Shown: positions 39,061 to 48,700 of the stretch, in pieces
How positions within the stretch are numbered: position 1 is the first letter of the stretch
How the letters are laid out: the number at the start of each line of letters is the position of its first letter
Translations under genes and position numbers: made by a program
From: Cystobacter fuscus
GTDB taxonomy: Bacteria > Myxococcota > Myxococcia > Myxococcales > Myxococcaceae
DNA length: 64,000 nt
Assembly: GCF_002305875.1 (NCBI RefSeq)
Contig: NZ_CP022098.1
Location: forward strand, 3,472,001-3,536,000
Reading direction: 5' to 3'
The notes under the pieces: model-generated
Told to the model about the DNA's origin: nothing
Databases searched by the model: none
Seen by the model: the letters and a program-made list of their open reading frames with translations, nothing else

Positions 39061-39117
39061 AATCAAGCTGAACCCAACAGCTCAAGTCACCCACTGGAGG
39101 CTCGGGGACTCGGCCCG

Positions 39118-40884
39118 CTACCCCGGCTCTTCCCAGGGCGTACCGAGCCATGCCTGGTAGGCGGCCTTCTGCGCGTCCGTGGGCTTGTCCATGCGCGCGA
39201 GCCACACGGCATCCGCGGGCTTCTGGCCGAGCACCACGGGCACCTCCACCAGCTTGTCCCGGCGGAACACCGTGACGCGCACCGTGTCCCCGGGGGACTT
39301 GTCCTCGCAGCGCGTGAGCAGCGCCCCGGTGTCCACGCGCCAGCCGTCGAGCGCCACCAGCTCGTCGTCCACGTACAGCCCCGCCTCCTGCGCGGGCGAG
39401 CCCTCCAGCACCGCGGAGAAGGTGGTGCCTCCCTTGGGCATCACCCCCAGCCACCCCTTGGGCCGGCCCTCTCCCTTGGTGCGCGGGGGCGGGCTGCCAC
39501 CCCGGTCGTTGGTGGACTCGCGCGGGCGCAGCCTCACCTCCAGGCCCACGTGGGCGAAGGGCGACAGGTCCAGCTCCTGCGTGGTGCGCAGTGCCCGGTC
39601 GAAGAAGGCCGACAGATCCTGTCCCGCCACCTCCGCGGCCGCCGCCTCCACGCCGTCCTCGGGCACGCCGGAGCCGTCTCCGTAGCGCTTCCACAACAGC
39701 CGCATCAGATCATCCAGGCCCCGCGCGTTGCCCGTGAGGCGGCGCAGCTCCAGGTCCAACAACACCGCCACCACCTCGCCCTTGAGGTAGTAGGAGATGG
39801 CGCTGTTGGGCGAGTGCTCGTCCGGGCGGTAGTGCTTCACCCAGCACACGAGCGAGGACTCGGCCAGGGTCTGCACCTTGCGGCCCGGCGTGGCCTGGAG
39901 CGCCGAGAGCGTCTCGCCCAGGCGCGTGAGGTAGCGGCTCGCGCTCATCAGCCCCGCGCGCAGCACGAAGAGGTTGTCGTAGTACGAGGTGACGCCCTCG
40001 AAGGCCCACAGGAGCGAGGTGTAGTTCTCCTGCGAGTAGTCGAAGGGCACGAGCGCCCGGGGCTTCACCCGCTTGACGTTCCACAGGTGGAAGTACTCGT
40101 GCGCCGCGAGCGTGAGGAAGTCCTCCCAGCCCCGCGCGCTCTGCAGGCCCACGCGCGGAAAGAGCAGCGCCGTGGACGCGCCGTGCTCCAGGCCCCCGCG
40201 TCCCTTGTCCGTGAGATAGACGAGGAACAGGTAGCGCCGGTGGGGCAGCCCGCCGAACAGCCGCGCCTGGGTCTCGCACACGCGCTGGAGATCCGTGCAC
40301 ATGCGCGAGCCATCCGGCACCGCGTCTCCCCACACCACCACCTCGTGCGGCACGCCCGCGGCGGTGAAGGTGAGCGGCGTGTGGGGCCCCACCTCGAAGG
40401 GGCTGTCCACCAGCTCGTCGTAGTCGCTCGCGACGAAGACCTCTCCCCGGCGCTCCAGCGCGGTGAAGGTCCGCCATCCCTCGGGGGCCTCCACGGTGAC
40501 GTGGTGCTCCAGGCCCCGCGTGGCCTCGGTGTAGAGGAAGAGCGTGGCGCCGTTGAAGTAGCCGTGGCTGCCGTCCAGGTGGCTGGTGCGCACCGACAGC
40601 TCGTGCGCGTAGACGCGATAGCGCAGCGTCACCGGGCGGCCCCTCGACTCGACGCGCCAGGTGCGCTTGTCCTCGCGCCGCACCGCGAGGCGCTCGCCGT
40701 CGGGGTCCGTGGCGCTCACGTCCTGGAGCTGGCGCGCGAACTCGCGCACCAGGTAGCTGCCGGGAGTCCACACCGGCAGCACCGCGGCGAGCGGCTCCGG
40801 CGCCGCGGGGAAGGTGGCCTCCACCTCGAAGAGGTGCGAGTGCGGGCGGAGCATCGAGACGCGATAGTGGACCGCTTCCGGCAT
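39118..40884 (-). CDS. M61 glycyl aminopeptidase-like protease with PDZ domain
   Basis: The 588-residue protein has the M61 N-terminal beta domain (VLPVWTPGSYLVREFARQ) and a gluzincin site HEYFH at 262-266, with the third ligand Glu296 in LLWAFEGVTSYY. A helical domain contains SYYLKGEVVAVLLDLELR, and a PDZ domain starts at about 470 (GWLGVMPKGG, then GSPAQEAGLYVDDELVALDG). M61 enzymes release N-terminal Gly or Ala. No signal peptide is seen, so it is probably cytosolic. It starts 33 bases after rsmB on the same strand. Confidence 0.93.
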   Translation of the reverse strand: MPEAVHYRVSMLRPHSHLFEVEATFPAAPEPLAAVLPVWTPGSYLVREFARQLQDVSATDPDGERLAVRREDKRTWRVESRGRPVTLRYRVYAHELSVRTSHLDGSHGYFNGATLFLYTEATRGLEHHVTVEAPEGWRTFTALERRGEVFVASDYDELVDSPFEVGPHTPLTFTAAGVPHEVVVWGDAVPDGSRMCTDLQRVCETQARLFGGLPHRRYLFLVYLTDKGRGGLEHGASTALLFPRVGLQSARGWEDFLTLAAHEYFHLWNVKRVKPRALVPFDYSQENYTSLLWAFEGVTSYYDNLFVLRAGLMSASRYLTRLGETLSALQATPGRKVQTLAESSLVCWVKHYRPDEHSPNSAISYYLKGEVVAVLLDLELRRLTGNARGLDDLMRLLWKRYGDGSGVPEDGVEAAAAEVAGQDLSAFFDRALRTTQELDLSPFAHVGLEVRLRPRESTNDRGGSPPPRTKGEGRPKGWLGVMPKGGTTFSAVLEGSPAQEAGLYVDDELVALDGWRVDTGALLTRCEDKSPGDTVRVTVFRRDKLVEVPVVLGQKPADAVWLARMDKPTDAQKAAYQAWLGTPWEEPG

Positions 40885-40917
40885 TCCGTTCTCTCCAGGG
40901 ACTGCGCCCGGGAGAGG

Positions 40918-42321
40918 TTACTTCGCGCGCACGAGGATGGCCCCGAAGAATCCATCCGTGCCGTGCAGGTGCGGGGCGAGCCGCAGGTAGGGGCCCTTGC
41001 TCACCCTGGCCCCCAACTCCGCTCCCAGTTCCTCGGCCACCGGACGCACCGTGTAGTCCGGGTGCCGCGAGAGGAAGTCCTCCACCACGGCCTCGTTCTC
41101 CTCGGGCAGCACGCTGCACGTGCCGTAGATGAGCCGCCCGCCGGGCTTCACCAGCCGGGAGAAGCGCTCGAGCAGCCGCTTCTGCCGCGCCACGTGCTCC
41201 ACCAGCATCTCGGGCGTGAGGCGGTAGCGCGCGTCCGGCTTGCGGCGCAGGGTGCCCGTGCCGCTGCACGGCGCGTCCACCAGCACCCGGTCCGCCTTGC
41301 CCAGAAGGGGCGCGAGCGCCGCGTCCACCTCGGGGCCGTCCGCGGGGATGAGCTGGGCGCGCACGTTGTGCACGCCCGCCCGGCGCGTGCGCTTGCGCAA
41401 GTCCTCCATGCGCCCCTCCTCGACGTCCAGCGCGTACAGGTCGCCCCGGTTCTTCATCTGCACGGCGAGCTGGAGCGTCTTGCCGCCCGCGCCCGCGCAC
41501 GCGTCCACCACCTTGGTGGGCGGCGCGTCCACGAGCAGGCCCAACAGCTGGCTGCCCTCGTCCTGCAGCTCGAAGGCTCCGTCGCGGAACGCCTCGAGCG
41601 AGAAGGCATTGGTGCGTGTGTCGAGGATGAGCCCGAGCGGCGACAGCGGGGTGGGCTGGGTGCTCACGCCCTCCTTCTCGAGCAGCTCGCGCACCCGCTC
41701 GCGGTCTCCCTTGAGGCCATTGACGCGGGCGGTGAGCGGCGCGCGCTCGTTCATCGCCTCGGCGGCGCGCTCGGCGTCCGGGCCGAACGCCTCGCGGAAG
41801 CGCGCCGCGAGGAAGTCCGGCAGCGAGGCGGCGATGGGGAAGCGCTTGTCGGGGGGCAGCGCCTCCAGGGTCCGGGCGGCCCGTGCGAGTCCGGACAGCG
41901 CGCCCGCGCCCAGGCCAGACTGCACCGCCGAGCGCTCCACCTCTTCCAGGGACTCGCCATGCAGCACGCGCGAGGCGGCCAGGCGCAGCACGTCCTGACG
42001 CGTACGGTCCAGGCGGGAGAAGCCCGGGTGGGCGTGCTCGAGGAGGAAGTCCACGGTGCGCTGGCGGCGAAGCAGGGCGTACACCCGCTCGGCCACGGCG
42101 CGGCGCTCGTTGGAGTAGAGGTTCTTCTTGTGGCGCAGGGTGTAGTCCAGGGCCCGGTCCGCCAGGCGGCCCTCGTGGCGGATGAAGCCATAGGCTTCCA
42201 GGCTCGCCTGGAGGACGAGATCCTCGCGCACGGGGCGGATCGCGCGAACGCCTTCGGAGGCGGCGGACGGCTCACGGCGGGACTGGGGGGCCCTGGGGGA
42301 GGGGCGGGGGTTCTTCTTCAT
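40918..42321 (-). CDS. rsmB: 16S rRNA m5C967 methyltransferase RsmB
   Basis: The enzyme methylates C967 of 16S rRNA with SAM. The 467-residue protein has an NusB-like RNA-binding N-terminal domain (residues about 40-170) and a Rossmann methyltransferase. The SAM motif is VVDACAGAGGKTLQLAV, with the two conserved Cys in VDAPCSGTGTLRRKPDARYR and YGTCSVLPEENEAVV. A basic 30-residue N-terminal extension (PRPSPRAPQSRREPS) is present. ATG 42321 was chosen because it begins the MKKN start before that extension. Confidence 0.94.
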   Translation of the reverse strand: MKKNPRPSPRAPQSRREPSAASEGVRAIRPVREDLVLQASLEAYGFIRHEGRLADRALDYTLRHKKNLYSNERRAVAERVYALLRRQRTVDFLLEHAHPGFSRLDRTRQDVLRLAASRVLHGESLEEVERSAVQSGLGAGALSGLARAARTLEALPPDKRFPIAASLPDFLAARFREAFGPDAERAAEAMNERAPLTARVNGLKGDRERVRELLEKEGVSTQPTPLSPLGLILDTRTNAFSLEAFRDGAFELQDEGSQLLGLLVDAPPTKVVDACAGAGGKTLQLAVQMKNRGDLYALDVEEGRMEDLRKRTRRAGVHNVRAQLIPADGPEVDAALAPLLGKADRVLVDAPCSGTGTLRRKPDARYRLTPEMLVEHVARQKRLLERFSRLVKPGGRLIYGTCSVLPEENEAVVEDFLSRHPDYTVRPVAEELGAELGARVSKGPYLRLAPHLHGTDGFFGAILVRAK

Positions 42322-42472
42322 GAAAGGCTCCGGAGGCCCGGGGTGTGCGGGCCCGCGCTGTCGGCACGCAGGCGCATCGCATCCCGGGCGCTCGATGACA
42401 AGGGCGGAGACAGGGGCGGAGGCGCTCCGGGGGCCTTCCCGGGTGCCGAGGGGCCGCCCCCCGCCTTCCCGG

Positions 42473-43894
42473 TCAACGCCGGCGGCGGCGCAGGGCGCTG
42501 GCGAGCACCCACATCCCGGCCGGCAGCAGCGTCATCGCCGGGGTGGCCGAGCAGCCCGGGGCGGTCTCGGCCGGATCCTCCTCGCCTGGCACTGCCCCTG
42601 GGGGGGTCTGGGTGCTTCCCCCGAGGGGCGGCTGGCCCGGCGTGGACGGCGCGGGGGTCGGGTTCGTCGGGGAGGGCGCACCCGGAGTGGTCGGGGCCTC
42701 CTGGGCGGGGGGCGTGGGCTCGGGCGGGAGATCCTTGGTGAGGGTGAAGCTGTCCATCATCTTGCCCGAGGGGGTGAGCATCTGGGCGGTGAGGGTGCCG
42801 TCCTCGACCCGCACGTCCAGATAGCCGTGGTCCGAGTTGTTGCGCAGCACGGACCAGGACGGCTTGCTCGCGATGCTGAGTTCGCGCAGCTTCGCGCCGC
42901 CGCTGCCCACCACGAGGTAGACGGGAGCCGTGGCGCCCGAAGGGGCCACCTCGTTGCCGCGCATGGGCCGGGAGCGCTCGTAGTTGTGATCATGCCCGGT
43001 GAGCACCAGGTCCACCCCGTACTTCTCGAAGAGGGGGGCGAACTCCCGGCGCATCTTCAACTGCGAGCCGTGATCCCCGCTGCTCCAGGGCGGGTGGTGG
43101 AAGAAGACGATCTTCCAGGGGGCGGTGCTGGCGGCCAGGTCCTGCTCCACCCACTTCTTCTGCGCCTCGAAGGTGCAACGGTCGGCCGAGGACAGGCCGA
43201 TGGCGCAGTTGGAGTCGATCGCCACGAAGTGCACATGGCCCCAGTCGAAGGAGTAGTAGTACTCGCCGCCGCTCTGGCTGGTGGGCAGGTAGAGGTTGTC
43301 GAAGTAGGGCTGGCCCCTGTTGGTCTCGTACTCGTGGTTGCCCGGGACGGCGAAGAAGGGCACCTGCGCGAGCAGGGGAGCCATGGGCTCGAAGAGGTTG
43401 TGCTGGAACTCGGCCTCGGTGCCCATCTCGTAGGCGTTGTCCCCGAGCGCCAGGAAGAGCTGCGGCTTGCGGCCGAGCATGGCCCGGGACACGTCGCGCT
43501 GATCCTGGTTGTTCGAGCCGAAGTCACCCACGGTGGTGAAGTGCACGCTGCGGGTGCCGGGCACGGGCGCGGTGGAGAACGTCACCGGGCTGGTGCGCGA
43601 GCCGCAGGCGTCCACGACATAGGTGTACTCGGTGCCGGGCTCCAGGCCGTCGAGCACCACGGCCTGTTGCGTCTGGGCGGTGGGCGCGGTGACGGACAGA
43701 TCCGTGCTCCCATGAGTGCCATAGCGCACCGTGGCGGCACACGCCGTATCCAGCCGGAAGGCCACCATGGCGGTGTCCGGTCCCACGCGTTGCAGGTAGG
43801 GGTCGCGCGTGAGCTTCGCGGCGCTCGCACCGCTCGCGGTGAGGGTGAGCGCCACGGTCATCATGCTGAGCGCCAGGGAGTACAGTCGGTGCAT
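42473..43894 (-). CDS. Surface-anchored metallophosphoesterase (purple acid phosphatase-like) with MYXO-CTERM
   Basis: The 473-residue exported phosphatase has a signal peptide (LYSLALSMMTVALTLTASGASA) and a fibronectin-like N-terminal domain (residues 30-125). The calcineurin-like catalytic domain contains TTVGDFGSNN, LALGDNAY, VPGNHEYETN, FFHHPPWSSGDHG and LTGHDHNYERSRP, all metal-site blocks. A Pro/Thr/Gly-rich linker leads to the anchor APGCSATPAMTLLPAGMWVL, then ALRRRRR. AGGAGG supports ATG 43894. It probably releases phosphate from external substrates. Confidence 0.93.
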   Translation of the reverse strand: MHRLYSLALSMMTVALTLTASGASAAKLTRDPYLQRVGPDTAMVAFRLDTACAATVRYGTHGSTDLSVTAPTAQTQQAVVLDGLEPGTEYTYVVDACGSRTSPVTFSTAPVPGTRSVHFTTVGDFGSNNQDQRDVSRAMLGRKPQLFLALGDNAYEMGTEAEFQHNLFEPMAPLLAQVPFFAVPGNHEYETNRGQPYFDNLYLPTSQSGGEYYYSFDWGHVHFVAIDSNCAIGLSSADRCTFEAQKKWVEQDLAASTAPWKIVFFHHPPWSSGDHGSQLKMRREFAPLFEKYGVDLVLTGHDHNYERSRPMRGNEVAPSGATAPVYLVVGSGGAKLRELSIASKPSWSVLRNNSDHGYLDVRVEDGTLTAQMLTPSGKMMDSFTLTKDLPPEPTPPAQEAPTTPGAPSPTNPTPAPSTPGQPPLGGSTQTPPGAVPGEEDPAETAPGCSATPAMTLLPAGMWVLASALRRRRR

Positions 43895-44052
43895 GAGTCC
43901 TCCTGTCCGGGTCATCCGGACTCGGAGGTGAACCGTCCATCACCTCACATCCATTCAGGGGCAAGCCCCGGATCCCCCCAGCGCCCGCCCGCCTGGCCGT
44001 GGGCCGTGGAGCGATCGAGCGGATGCCCGCTCCCGTCCCCTCGTGGGGCTGC

Positions 44053-44856
44053 TCAGCTCACGCTCTCGGCGCTGTAGCGGGCGACGCGGCCCGAGCGCAC
44101 CGCCTCATGGTAGATGCGCATGAAGAAGACGCAGGCGAGCAGGAGGCAGAGCAGTGCGAGCCCCACTCCCGCGAGCAACGCCCCGCCGGAGAAGTGGCCG
44201 CCCATGGCGATCGCCCGCATGCCCTCGAAGACGTAGGAGGGCGGGAAGAGCAGTGAGAGGAGCTGCATCCACTCCGGCAGCGTGGCGCGGGGGTAGAAGA
44301 CACACGCGAAGGGCGACACCATGGCGGGGATGGGCCAGATGAGCCACTCGGCGGCGGGGCCGAGTCGCAGCACCACGGCGCTGCCGAAGACGCCGAGCGC
44401 GATGCCGTACAGGAAGAGCACGAGCAGGAAGGGCACCAGCAGCACGCCGTAGGTGAACAGCGACAGGCCGAACGCCGCGCCCGCCACGGCGACCATGACG
44501 ACCAGGCCGATGCTGCTCGTCGTGATGCTCGAGAGCACCAGGCCGCTGATGTACTCGGAGGTCGACAGGGGGGTGGCGAAGAGGTTGAGGAAGTTGCGCG
44601 ACCAGACGTCCTCGAAGAACGCCATCGTCACGCCCTGCATGGCGCGGGTGAGGAAGTTCCACAGCAGCACCGTGCCCAGCAGCGAGGTGACGAAGTCCAG
44701 GCCGGAGTCGGTGACGGTGTTGAGGTAGCGCGTGATGAAGCCCCACAGGACGACATCGATGGCCACCCAGATGAAGAGCGGGAGGATGCGCGCGGGGCTG
44801 CCCCTCAAGAGATAGAACTGGCGCAGCACGATGGCGGCGATGCGGGAGGGATTCAT
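44053..44856 (-). CDS. ABC-2 type transporter permease
   Basis: This 267-residue inner-membrane protein has six hydrophobic segments (FIWVAIDVVLWGF, GTVLLWNFLTRA, IGLVVMVAVAGAAFGL, LLVPFLLVLFLYGIAL, LIWPIPAMVSPFACV, ALLAGVGLALLCLLLACVFF), the ABC-2 permease fold. Its ATG overlaps the stop of the ATPase gene (ATGA), so the two form one exporter. NodJ/DrrB-type exporters of lipids, polysaccharide or drugs share this layout; the substrate is unknown. Confidence 0.9.
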   Translation of the reverse strand: MNPSRIAAIVLRQFYLLRGSPARILPLFIWVAIDVVLWGFITRYLNTVTDSGLDFVTSLLGTVLLWNFLTRAMQGVTMAFFEDVWSRNFLNLFATPLSTSEYISGLVLSSITTSSIGLVVMVAVAGAAFGLSLFTYGVLLVPFLLVLFLYGIALGVFGSAVVLRLGPAAEWLIWPIPAMVSPFACVFYPRATLPEWMQLLSLLFPPSYVFEGMRAIAMGGHFSGGALLAGVGLALLCLLLACVFFMRIYHEAVRSGRVARYSAESVS

Positions 44857-45617
44857 GACGGGTCACCTCGCGCCACGGTGATGAACAGCTCCTCGAGCGT
44901 GGTCTTGCCGTACTGGCCGGGCAGCGCCCGGGGGTCGCCCTGGAGGACGATCCTCCCGTGCGAGACGATGAGCACCCGGTCGCAGACTTCCTCCACCTCG
45001 TACATGTTGTGGGACGTCCACAGCACGCCGCCCTCGTCCCGGGTGGCGAAGTCCCGGATGCGGGCGCGGATGTCTCGCGCCGTCACGGGATCCAACGACG
45101 CGGTCGGCTCGTCGAGCAGCAGCAGGGCGGGGCGGTTGATGAGCGCCTTGGCCAGGGTCACCCGCGTCTGCTCTCCCGAGGAGAGCACCCCGCAGCGCAC
45201 GTCTCGGAAGCGCGTGAGATCCAACTGGGTGAGGAGCTCCTCGATGCGCTCGGACAGCCGATTCACACCATAGAGCAGGCCGAAGGTGCGCAGGTTCTGC
45301 TGGACGGTGAGGTTGCCGGGCAGCGGCGCGTAGATGGCGGCGAAGTTCGTGTGCGCGAGCGCCCGGGTGCGGTGCCGCGCCAGGTCCACTCCCTCGATGT
45401 GGATGGAGCCCGAGCTGGGCTCGAGCAGCCCGAGCACCATGTTGATGGTGGTCGTCTTGCCCGCGCCGTTGCTGCCGAGCAGCCCGACGATTTCATGGCG
45501 GCCCACGTCGAAGGAGAGCCCGTCGACGGCGACGGTGGCTCCGTATTGCTTGCGCAGCTCCACGACGGACAGGACCTTCGCGGGGGCGGCGGACTGCGGA
45601 GGGGGGGACGTCTTCAC
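44853..45617 (-). CDS. ABC transporter ATP-binding protein
   Basis: The 254-residue nucleotide-binding subunit has Walker A GSNGAGKTT, Q-loop, signature VLSSGEQTRVTLAKA, Walker B LLLLDEPTASLD and the switch TSHNMYEVE. It drives the ABC-2 permease translated by overlap downstream. Start is GTG at 45617. A MYXO-CTERM protease gene ends just beyond, so this two-gene exporter forms its own unit. Confidence 0.93.
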   Translation of the reverse strand: MKTSPPPQSAAPAKVLSVVELRKQYGATVAVDGLSFDVGRHEIVGLLGSNGAGKTTTINMVLGLLEPSSGSIHIEGVDLARHRTRALAHTNFAAIYAPLPGNLTVQQNLRTFGLLYGVNRLSERIEELLTQLDLTRFRDVRCGVLSSGEQTRVTLAKALINRPALLLLDEPTASLDPVTARDIRARIRDFATRDEGGVLWTSHNMYEVEEVCDRVLIVSHGRIVLQGDPRALPGQYGKTTLEELFITVARGDPS

Positions 45618-45671
45618 GCGGTCTGCTCTACGCCCGAACGCGCCCCGGGGATAGCGGGGATGTTCAACGCA

Positions 45672-45710
45672 CGGCCCTCCCCTTTCCGAGAAGAGGAAAG
45701 GGGAGGGCCG
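45672..45710 (-). terminator. Strong hairpin terminator after M36 protease 1
   Basis: A perfect 16-bp stem (CGGCCCTCCCCTTTCC, 45672-45687, with its complement 45695-45710) with a 7-base loop lies 8 bases downstream of the protease stop. It is among the longest perfect inverted repeats in the window. No T tract follows on either strand. Confidence 0.7.
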
Positions 45711-45717
45711 GAACGTC

Positions 45718-48700
45718 TCAGTTCACCCGGCGGCGGCGGGCCAGGGCGAGCAGCCCCAGGCCGAGCAGGCCCAGGGGGGCCTCGGCGCCGGTGGAGCAGC
45801 CACACTTCGGCGGCTCGGGCTGAGGCTGGGGCTCGGGATCCGGGTTGGTCACGGGCTTGGGAGTGACGGTGACGGAGACGAAGGCGGGCTCACTGTCGAG
45901 GGAGCCGTCCTTGACCACGAGGCTGAAGCGCAGCGGGGTCTGGGCCTCCACGTCCGGAGCGGTGAAGGACGGGGTGGCGGTGTCCGCGCCGGTGAGCGTC
46001 ACGGGCGTCCCCTCCACCTGGGTCCAGGTATAGGTGAGCGCGTCACCGTCGGGGTCCGAGCTGGCGGTGCCGTTGAGTTTCGCCTGGGCGCCCGTCTCGA
46101 CGGAGAGGGCCTCACCGGCGTGGGCGGTGGGGGCGCGGTTGACGTTGCGCACCGTGACGTCCACGGAGGAGCGGGTCGTCGTCTGGCCGTCGCTCACCAG
46201 CAACAGGAAGGTGAGCGTCTCGTCGAGGGTGACTTCGGGCGCGGTGAAGGTGGCCTGCGGCGTGAGGGCATTGGTCAGGGCCACCGGCGTGCCGGATTGC
46301 TGCACCCAGGCGTAGGTGAGCTTGTCACCGTCCTCGTCGCTCGCCGAGCCCATCAGCGTGTAGCTGGAGCGCTCGTCCACGACACCCGCGATGCCCGCGT
46401 TGACGGTGGGCGCGCGGTTCACGTTCGTCACCGTCACCGTCACCGTGTCGGTGACCGTGCTGCTCTTGTTGGTGACGGACAGCTTGAACACCAGGTTGGT
46501 GTTGGCGGTCACCTCGGGAGCGGTGAAGGACGGCGTGAGCGTGGCCGCGTCCGTGAGCGTCACCGTGGGGCCGGACGTCTGCGTCCACGTGTAGGTGAGC
46601 GAGCCGCCGTTGGGGTCCCTCGCGCTGCCCTGGAGCGTCAGCTTCGCGCGCTCCCCCACCTGCAGATCCGGGCCGGCCGAGATGACGGGAGCCTGGGGGC
46701 TCACGCACACATTGTCATCCTCGCTCACGGTGGTGAAGGGGGTGTTGGTGATGCCGCTGAACTCCAGATCGTCCACCAGCCAGCCGTCCGCTCCGGTGTT
46801 GACGTCCGAGCCGACGCGGAAGCGCAGCCGCACCGTCTTGCCCGCGTACGCCGTGCCGAGATCCAGCGTGGCGGGGATGAGGGCGGGGAAGCCCGGGCTC
46901 TTGCCGGAGATGGCGTTACGGCCATCGAGCGGATTGAGGTTGTCCTCCGCGCTCTCGAGCGTCGCGGTGTACAGGGACTGGCCGACGTCCACCCACGTCT
47001 GTCCATCATCCTCGCTCAGTTCGATGACGGCGCCGTCGAAGTAGATGTCCTCGGTGCCGGTGATGGCGGCGGAGTACCACTCGAAGCTCCAGGCCTGCTT
47101 GAACTTGAGGACGAGGGGCTCGGTGGCGCTCACCATGAGAGGCGGGGTGGTGAGGCGCATGTCGCTCGGCCCGTTCTCGTTCACCGCGTAGAAGAGGTTG
47201 TTGGTGACCGTGGGGTACTGGAAGACTTCCCAGTCCACGTTGTCCAGGCGGTCATCATGCGTGAAGGTCCAGGGCGGGTTGCTGGACTGCACGTCCTCGA
47301 TCCGCTGGGACTCGGGCTCCTCGTCGTAGTTGGCCATCACGGTCAGGGTGCCCGTGCGGTCGCCGGGCCGGGTGAGCTTTCCCTGGTGCGTGGTGACGAC
47401 GAAGTTCAGCCACTGGCGCGTCGTCGCGCCCTGGAGCGACACCGGGACGGTCACCTCCGCCTCCTGCAGCACGTTCAGGGCCGGCACCTGCACCTGGCCG
47501 CCGTTGCCCAGCGTCACGCCGAAGGTGGGCGAGGTCACGGTGGCGGTCGTCACCTCGGTGCGGGTGGGACCCAGGTTGCGCACCTTGATGCGCAGCAGGC
47601 CCATCTCGCCGTTGTCGAGGATGGCGTCCCCGTCGCACGCCTGGGTGGGGGCATCCACGGAGATGGAGACGACCGCGACGTCCGCGGTCGTGTCGTAGCT
47701 CTCCACGACGCCCACGTGGTTGGTGGACAGGCGGTCCGGCGCCTTGGCTCCCACGCCCGCGCCACGCCGGGCGAAGGCACTCCAGAAGCGCTGTCCATCC
47801 GCGGGATCCGAGGCGTAGGTCGCCGCGATGAGCGCGTCACGCGCCTCGAGGAAGGTGGGCATCGCGGGCGTGAGCTTGTAGCCGTTGACCAGGTACTGCT
47901 TCATGCGGTCCTGCGCGTCCTGGAAGGGATGGGCGCGCAGCAGCGACACGTAGCAGTCCCACAGCATCGTGGCCCAGATCTCACCCGAGTTGTGGTACTC
48001 CGCGTTGGTGGAGAAGGGCGTGATGGGCGCCGAGGTGGGCAGGGTCTCCGCGTTGGAGATGTGCTTGAAGGTGAGCGCGTTCTTGCTCATGTCCGCCGAG
48101 TAGGTCACGCGCCGGATGCCGAAGAAGGTGCTGTCGTCGGACATGCCGCCGCGCGTGGCGTACTCGGCCGCGGCATAGGCTCCGTTCCAGTCGGCGTTGG
48201 AGGGGACGTTGATGTCCTCCGCGCGCACCATCATCAGCAGGGCGGTGAAGTCCGCCCAGCCCTCGCCCATGGACCTGCCCTGGTTGTTGCTCAGGCCGGA
48301 CCCGTTCCAGATGAGGCGGTTGCTGATGTAGTGGCCCCACTCGTGCGCCACGATGCCGTTGTCGATCGTTCCGTCCGGATCGAGGAGCCGTACGCTGTAG
48401 AGCCGCGCGGTGAGCCCGGGGAGCGCGGCCTTGAGCTCCTGGCCCGTGGTGCGCGTGACGATCTGGGTGGGAATGGTGATGCTCGCATCCTTGCTGCCGG
48501 ACGACTGGACGACGTCCACGGTGTTCACCCAGAGGACGCCGATGGCACCGGCGTTCTGTGCGTTCTTGATCTGCTGGGGGATGGTGCAGGAGGTGCTGGT
48601 GCTGCGGTCGACGAGGGCGATCTTCCCGGCCACCTCGGCGGCGTTGGTCAGGGGAGCGCAGGCCTTGGTGTCGGACGGAGTGCCGCTGGCCGTGAGCACG

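Noticed and set aside
39055-42741. 1228-codon plus-strand open frame across M61 and rsmB
   Set aside because: Shadow frame; both antisense genes have full catalytic motifs.
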